A DNA stretch of 26,671 nt. It comes from a virus. The position numbers were made by a program, and so were the translations under genes. Location: positions 1 to 26,671 of the IMG/VR virus record IMGVR_UViG_3300025806_000178. One strand, given 5' to 3'. A model generated the notes under the pieces. It saw nothing but the letters and a program-made list of their open reading frames with translations, had not been told where the DNA came from and did no database searches. Each line of letters opens with the position of its first letter. Positions within the stretch are counted from its first letter, which is position 1. Of the stretch, positions 22,441-26,671 are shown piece by piece.

Positions 22441-23250
22441 TTAGTTATTGTCTAGGACTTCGTAGATACCGTTATCATCGATAGCTACCGCGCCCATTGA
22501 CATCATTGATGTTGCTAAGTGAGATACTTTCTCAGCAACATAGTTTACTTCAGTTTGAACATCAGAGTTCACACCAATACCTACAGCACTTGTATGGTAA
22601 GCAAAGTTTTTACCACCTGCTACAGCAGACGTTGAGAAGATCTTGAAGCCCAAGAACTCTTTCATTGTCATACCACCTGCAAAAGGTAAGTTTTGCGGAC
22701 CAACAAAGTCTGATGATGCAAACTCATTGATTGCAAACAAATCAGCATAACCTGCAGGAGACATCGCAAGATAGCGTTGCCCGTCTTCTGGAACATCTGC
22801 CGTACCCATTGTCTCAAACAATGATAGAAGATCTGCTTTTTCTAGAGCAGAACTAGTATCGTGTATTTGAGTAGAGTTAGCACCTGCATCCATTGCAGTA
22901 ATGATTAGCTCATCTGTTTTTCTACCAAGAGCAGCAGCAGCGGATTGTGCTACAGCTTGTCGCTCGTTGATATTTGTTTTCAACTCATCAAGCTTGTCGA
23001 TAAATTCAGCAGCATAGAAGTCACTCATTGATACTTCTACGTTGGTGTGTACTAACTCCATAGGAGTTACATTACCATTGCGAGATTTTGTTGATGCTGT
23101 TCCAGTGCCTATTTTCTGGAATCTTGCAGTTGAACCTGACACATTTGTAGAGCGAATAGTATTCCGTAGCTTGGAACCCATACGCTGATACGCCATGTGA
23201 ACTTCAGTTTCAAACTGCTTTATAAAGGCTTGGTCTATTGTATTAGCCAT
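22441..23250 (-). CDS. major capsid protein
   Basis: 269 residues, short for an HK97-fold capsid but typical of a group of podovirus capsids. Family-like features are the start ANTIDQAFIKQFETEVHMAYQRMGSKL, the DFYAAEFIDKLDELKTN spine region, the LGRKTDELIITAMDAGA helix, and the end MSMGAVAIDDNGIYEV. It assembles the head shell on the scaffold encoded upstream. It is read after a 79-base untranslated leader with promoter-like features, and is followed by a small virion gene and a terminator. Confidence 0.9.
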   Translation of the reverse strand: MANTIDQAFIKQFETEVHMAYQRMGSKLRNTIRSTNVSGSTARFQKIGTGTASTKSRNGNVTPMELVHTNVEVSMSDFYAAEFIDKLDELKTNINERQAVAQSAAAALGRKTDELIITAMDAGANSTQIHDTSSALEKADLLSLFETMGTADVPEDGQRYLAMSPAGYADLFAINEFASSDFVGPQNLPFAGGMTMKEFLGFKIFSTSAVAGGKNFAYHTSAVGIGVNSDVQTEVNYVAEKVSHLATSMMSMGAVAIDDNGIYEVLDNN

Positions 23251-23329
23251 TTTTACAGTCCTAAATTGAGTTTCCGATTGCTACGAGTATCCACGCTCAC
23301 ATGTCAATTCGGGTATCCATTAGGGCCGA
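23251..23329 (-). promoter_or_regulatory. capsid gene leader with TTGACA and direct repeats
   Basis: On the minus strand a perfect TTGACA (23307-23302) sits in the gap before the capsid gene. The best -10 at 18-bp spacing is TAGCAA (3/6), so the promoter is uncertain. GGATACCCG (23318-23310) and GGATACTCG (23292-23284) are direct repeats exactly 26 bp apart that flank the TTGACA, like binding sites for an activator or a phage polymerase signal. Confidence 0.38.
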
Positions 23330-23863
23330 TCAATGCACTATGGGTCGTAATGATTTATTATTAACATCATAATTCTCAAAATTGCAACGCACAAATTCAA
23401 CAAACTTATTATCTGCGCTCATTTCTACAGGCTCAAAACCAAGCCAACATGCCCAATTTAGCATATGTTCGTTCTTAGAAAGTATAGTCATAGTAATAAC
23501 AGGATGAACTTTATCAAACATATTCAACAAAGACTTAGACATCTTTGCTACCAACACAACATTGTGGTCGAGGTTATTTGCAAATATTGCGAACATGTGT
23601 GGCACTTCTTCAGAAAAATTTAAACCACTAACAAAAACTATATTATTATTACCGTTGCGACATATGTAAGCTTCTGACTCTTCGTACATTTCTTCTATAG
23701 ATTCTTCAAAAGAATTGTAACCAAAGTCTTTTGTTTCAGCCTTATTCTTAGGATGAACAATATCTACAAATTCTTCTATATGATAATGTTTCATTGGGGT
23801 AAGATATGACTTACCCCTTTTAATTATTTTCTTTTCAGCCGTTATAAAGTTTTTGGAAACCAT
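23330..23863 (-). CDS. GNAT-like protein between scaffold and capsid
   Basis: 177 residues. The alpha/beta pattern with an EFVDIVHP segment, a central strand (NNIVFVSGLNF), and NEHMLNWACWLGFEPVEM near the end resembles the GNAT-like fold of T7 gp13-type and related phage proteins. The acetyl-CoA loop (RxxGxG/A) is not evident, so acetyltransferase activity is doubtful. Its position between scaffold and capsid genes suggests a role in head or ejectosome assembly. It overlaps the scaffold gene by 29 bases. MKHYH at residue 24 is an alternative start. Confidence 0.68.
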   Translation of the reverse strand: MVSKNFITAEKKIIKRGKSYLTPMKHYHIEEFVDIVHPKNKAETKDFGYNSFEESIEEMYEESEAYICRNGNNNIVFVSGLNFSEEVPHMFAIFANNLDHNVVLVAKMSKSLLNMFDKVHPVITMTILSKNEHMLNWACWLGFEPVEMSADNKFVEFVRCNFENYDVNNKSLRPIVH

Positions 23864-24596
23864 TGTTTACTTCTTGTATAAAGTCATTGTTTCTTCGAGC
23901 AGGATGCCAGTATCTTTCGTCCTGCATCATTTCCCTTAAGCCTTGTTCTGTAATCTTTCCAGATGGAGTAGCATCACTACCTATAGATGGAGACTGTAAT
24001 TTTTCCATAACAAACTCAAGAGCCATTAGCCCTTCAGCAGTTTCTGTTAGCCTCTCAATAGATTCCATATGCTCTTCTGGAAAGAACTGCTTAGAAAATA
24101 ATGCAGCAGCTTCTACTCTTGCATTTGCATTATCACCAAGTTTTTCCATTTCTTTTTCTGGATCTGGTATATCGTCCATGCCTACTTGCATAACTTTATC
24201 TATACCTTCTTCAAATTCAGCTTGACTAAATCCATAGGTAAATGCGTGATCTGCCCACCATTTCAAAACATCACTATCAATAGTGCTTTCTTCATCCAGA
24301 TACTCAGGCAACTGATAGTCTCCTGCGGTTTCTGGCCTATCCTTAAAGCTTTCAGTTTCTATTTCTTTTAATACTTGGTTGCGAATATCTTCGTCTTTGT
24401 TTCCTAACTTAGACTCAAGCTCTTTGTATGCTTTAGCTAAGTCCTCACCCGATTTGTATTTTTCTGGCAACCATTCTGGTCGGTCATCTGTTTTAGTTTC
24501 CAGATCTTCTGCTACTACAAAATCTCTTTCTTCTTGAGGAGGTAGCTCTGTTGCTACTTTTGTTGCTACTTCTGCTTCTTGAACTTGTTCATTCAT
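23835..24596 (-). CDS. capsid assembly scaffolding protein
   Basis: 253 residues, very acidic. RPEWLPEKYKSGEDLAKAYKELESKLG (about 39-65) is the hallmark of T7 gp9-type scaffolds. A helical middle and a basic C-terminal helix (ERYWHPARRNNDFIQEVNNGFQKLY) follow; such ends contact the capsid protein. The scaffold guides shell assembly and leaves before packaging. AAGG lies upstream of ATG 24596. The gene overlaps the Bbp19-like gene by 8 bases and the GNAT-like gene by 29. Confidence 0.9.
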   Translation of the reverse strand: MNEQVQEAEVATKVATELPPQEERDFVVAEDLETKTDDRPEWLPEKYKSGEDLAKAYKELESKLGNKDEDIRNQVLKEIETESFKDRPETAGDYQLPEYLDEESTIDSDVLKWWADHAFTYGFSQAEFEEGIDKVMQVGMDDIPDPEKEMEKLGDNANARVEAAALFSKQFFPEEHMESIERLTETAEGLMALEFVMEKLQSPSIGSDATPSGKITEQGLREMMQDERYWHPARRNNDFIQEVNNGFQKLYNG

Positions 24597-24852
24597 TATT
24601 CTTTACCTTATGTGATCTTTGGACATGACGTTCTATTAGGCCAACTAAATAACGCTGACCTTCTAAATGACGCAACTCATCAGTAGAAATATTAGGACCG
24701 CTAACCATTTCTATAGTAATACTACGCAAGTATTTAAGAATTTCTTGACCAGTGGGTTCGGAAAACAAAGAGCCAAAGTTAAGGCTTATTCTATCTTCTT
24801 CTGTTTTTTTTCTTGCTATTCCGTCTAAACCAATATGACTATTCTGCGGCAA
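24589..24852 (-). CDS. Bbp19-like small protein
   Basis: 87 residues. The run FGSLFSEPTGQEILKYLRS, then LRHLEGQRYLVGLIERHV, matches the Bbp19-type phage family (F..LF..P.G..vL..L, ..EG.R.lv..I) usually encoded between portal and scaffold or capsid genes. Its function is unknown. No ATG is available; TTG 24852, inside the portal gene's last codons, is the likely start, with AGGG eight to nine bases upstream. It overlaps the portal gene by 14 bases and the scaffold gene by 8. Confidence 0.82.
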   Translation of the reverse strand: MPQNSHIGLDGIARKKTEEDRISLNFGSLFSEPTGQEILKYLRSITIEMVSGPNISTDELRHLEGQRYLVGLIERHVQRSHKVKNNE

Positions 24853-26386
24853 TAGGTGGCCCTGCTAATTGTTGCTGTTGCTGCATCTGTTGCATTTGCT
24901 GCATCATCGCAACTATCTCTTTACGCTCTTCCCTGTCACGAATCAACCCATCAGGTACACCAAATTTCTTAGCTAGATGAATAGCGGTCTCTTCTGAGTT
25001 AATAAGGATGTTTGTAGTATCAGGACCAAAGTAAGCATTTACTAACTCTAGGAATCTAGAAACAGAAGTAATATCCTGATTAGATTGTGCTTGGGCCAAT
25101 GGAGAAACTGAACGTATCTTAACTTCTCGACCATTGACAGTAGGCATTTCAATACGCCCCTGCTTTTTAAGAATATAAATTACTCTTTGTAGTACAGGCT
25201 GCACTAACTCTGCTTGCAACCTACCAAATGCTGAACCTATTCTTCGTGACAAATCTGCCATACGCTCAGCTACTTCTGTAGCAGATGCAGGAGTTCTGTC
25301 TGGATTTCCTAGCATATCATTGTATAGTGCGCGTTTTATATTCAAGCGCATATCGCTTAGAACTATATCCGCAACATCAAATCTTCCTGCCGATTGTATT
25401 GGCTGCAATCCACCCGATTGAGGTGACTTTGGTATTATCGTGCCAGGGACTAAATTGATAGTATCTGGGTTGATGATGCCGTCATCATCCATCTGGTAAA
25501 TGCCAGAGATAGCCATCTGTGCATTTTCTAATATTAATTGTATAGTAAGGTTAGTAGTCTTTATAGCAGATAAAGCATTAATCAATGGACCTCTGCCATA
25601 CACTTCTCCTGCACATTTAGACCATCTAAAGCAAACGTATGGATTAGACCCTACACCTTTAAACTTTCTCTCAACTAAATATGTTTTAGTAGAAAGATCT
25701 ATTGCGTAATATAAGTAAGCTTCTTCATTACGTTTACTGTAATCTTTACAAGCAACTTCTAGAATAGAACATTTGCCTTCTGGGTCTTGCTTTACTCTTT
25801 GTTGAACTTGATTGTCTAGTTTTGCATCTGGGTATAGTATTGTTATTTCAGAGTTCCTAATACCTTTTCTTTCTCTAAATACATGATCAATATTATCATC
25901 AGGTCCAGTATCTAGAACTACATGCGGTAAAGGTATTGCAGAAAACTTAACAGGATTTATTGCATCTCCTTCATCAACACAAAGAACGCCAGTACCTACC
26001 GCTAGATCCATAAAGGCTTCATGTACTTCCTGAGAGAAGTTTGAGTTCTGAAGTATCTCAAATACATACTCAGTAATTTCATCAAGGTCATTATCTACAA
26101 AATCCCTTTCTTCCTTAGGTATTTCTGATCCTGCCGTAAGATCAGCCCACCTAGCAAAGTTAGGGACTAATCCCGATTGGAGCCTCGAAGCAAATTCTTG
26201 AACGCCAACCACTGCCGTTTCGTCAAAGATTTTATCATCTCTGCGTTGACCTGCAGTTTCGTAATAGAAAGATTCACGCTGCGGTAGAGCGTACTCATAA
26301 CATTCTTCAAAAAGGTCAACAAAATTTTGCCTATGTGCTTTAGCTTTTTCATATCGTTCTAACTTTTGTTTTGGATCTTGCATCAT
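24839..26386 (-). CDS. portal protein (T7-type head-tail connector)
   Basis: 515 residues, near the usual size for T7 gp8. It matches the head-tail connector family: ECYEYALPQRESFY near the N-terminus, FDETAVVGVQEFASRLQSGLVP (about 54-75), PYVCFRWSKCAGEVYGRGPL (about 248-267), and a helical C-terminal region with PASATEVAERMADLSRRIGSAFGRL. The protein ends with a Met/Gln-rich run and a Pro/Ala tail. It forms the dodecameric ring at the packaging vertex. Its ATG overlaps the upstream gene's stop (ATGA). Confidence 0.93.
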   Translation of the reverse strand: MMQDPKQKLERYEKAKAHRQNFVDLFEECYEYALPQRESFYYETAGQRRDDKIFDETAVVGVQEFASRLQSGLVPNFARWADLTAGSEIPKEERDFVDNDLDEITEYVFEILQNSNFSQEVHEAFMDLAVGTGVLCVDEGDAINPVKFSAIPLPHVVLDTGPDDNIDHVFRERKGIRNSEITILYPDAKLDNQVQQRVKQDPEGKCSILEVACKDYSKRNEEAYLYYAIDLSTKTYLVERKFKGVGSNPYVCFRWSKCAGEVYGRGPLINALSAIKTTNLTIQLILENAQMAISGIYQMDDDGIINPDTINLVPGTIIPKSPQSGGLQPIQSAGRFDVADIVLSDMRLNIKRALYNDMLGNPDRTPASATEVAERMADLSRRIGSAFGRLQAELVQPVLQRVIYILKKQGRIEMPTVNGREVKIRSVSPLAQAQSNQDITSVSRFLELVNAYFGPDTTNILINSEETAIHLAKKFGVPDGLIRDREERKEIVAMMQQMQQMQQQQQLAGPPIAAE

Positions 26387-26671
26387 AAAAACCTGCTATA
26401 GTATCCGATTCCACCAGTAGAACCAGTAATTAAAGACCTGCGACCTGCACCTTTACGTCTACCTGTTCCTGCTTGTCGTGACTGTATATTTAATTCTTTT
26501 TCAGTACCAGACAAAACTCTTCTGCCAGAACCAACTTCTCTTGATCGTTCTAATCTACGCCTAAGTAAAGATTGTTTTGATCTAGCTCTTTTTATTCTTT
26601 GTCTCCTTAACTCAGCTTGAGCTAATCTTTCTTGCTGTGAAATAGCTTCTTCTGGGGGCGCTTGATAAATA
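26383..26671 (-). CDS. Arg-rich conserved phage protein (partial)
   Basis: An open frame with no start inside the window; the 5' end is cut by the right edge. The visible 95 residues have a Glu/Gln-rich coiled-coil start (PEEAISQQERLAQAELRRQR), a strongly basic Arg/Lys/Ser middle, and the end GAGRRSLITGSTGGIGYYSRFL, followed by TGA overlapping the portal ATG. I recall 'RRSLITG..GG.GY' endings in small genes upstream of podovirus portals; function is unknown. The basic character suggests binding to DNA or an acidic partner. Confidence 0.75.
   Translation of the reverse strand, partial: IYQAPPEEAISQQERLAQAELRRQRIKRARSKQSLLRRRLERSREVGSGRRVLSGTEKELNIQSRQAGTGRRKGAGRRSLITGSTGGIGYYSRFL

Noticed and set aside
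24839-24905. CAG/CTG-like repeat at the portal C-terminus as a regulatory repeat
   Set aside because: It encodes a Met/Gln-rich tail, common at portal C-termini; simple coding repeat is the better explanation.

Overview
The window is part of a tailed double-stranded DNA phage (or prophage) genome with podovirus, T7-like virion genes. The evidence is a T7-type head-tail connector portal, a gp9-type scaffold, a short major capsid protein, a gp11-type adaptor, a nozzle protein, three internal-virion-type proteins and a gp17-type tail fibre. The DNA looks moderately AT-rich, genes are tightly packed, and Shine-Dalgarno (SD) sequences of the GGAGG type are common. A Gram-negative host is likely; several small genes (DUF6447-, DUF7936- and Bbp19-like) resemble those I recall from marine podoviruses, but the host cannot be named from this sequence. 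No tRNA, CRISPR array, integrase, terminase, DNA polymerase or RNA polymerase is visible. Terminase probably lies beyond the right edge, upstream of the portal.

Left arm, about 279-6404, plus strand: an early/middle region of 19 small genes. It holds small proteins of unknown function, a DnaJ-type zinc-motif protein, two overlapping helix-turn-helix proteins (2007-2412) behind a strong dyad and promoter-like site, a zinc-ribbon protein, a PDDEXK nuclease, a YqaJ-type exonuclease, an ERF-type annealase, an SSB-like protein with an SSB-type C-terminal tip, a small exported protein and an HNH endonuclease. YqaJ, ERF, the SSB-like protein and the PDDEXK nuclease form a plausible recombination module. 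Hairpins at 785-804, 1942-1970, 4759-4907 and 5290-5359 divide the arm into sections.

Right arm, 6401 to the right edge, minus strand: reading from the edge inward come an Arg-rich protein (partial), portal, Bbp19-like protein, scaffold, GNAT-like protein, capsid, small beta-rich virion protein, a hairpin terminator, adaptor, nozzle, three internal virion proteins, tail fibre with a self-cleaving S74 chaperone, two small conserved proteins, a membrane/lysis cluster, a 3TM holin and an M15 peptidase endolysin. The two arms converge head-on and their stop codons share the palindrome TTAA at 6401-6404.

The most interesting points are the control region and overlapping regulators at 1935-2412, the multi-gene overlap block at 2007-2889, the lysis cluster with a possible nested Rz1-like lipoprotein, the reciprocal hairpin arms shared by 785-804 and 5331-5354, and the T7-like virion set combined with an ERF/YqaJ recombination module.
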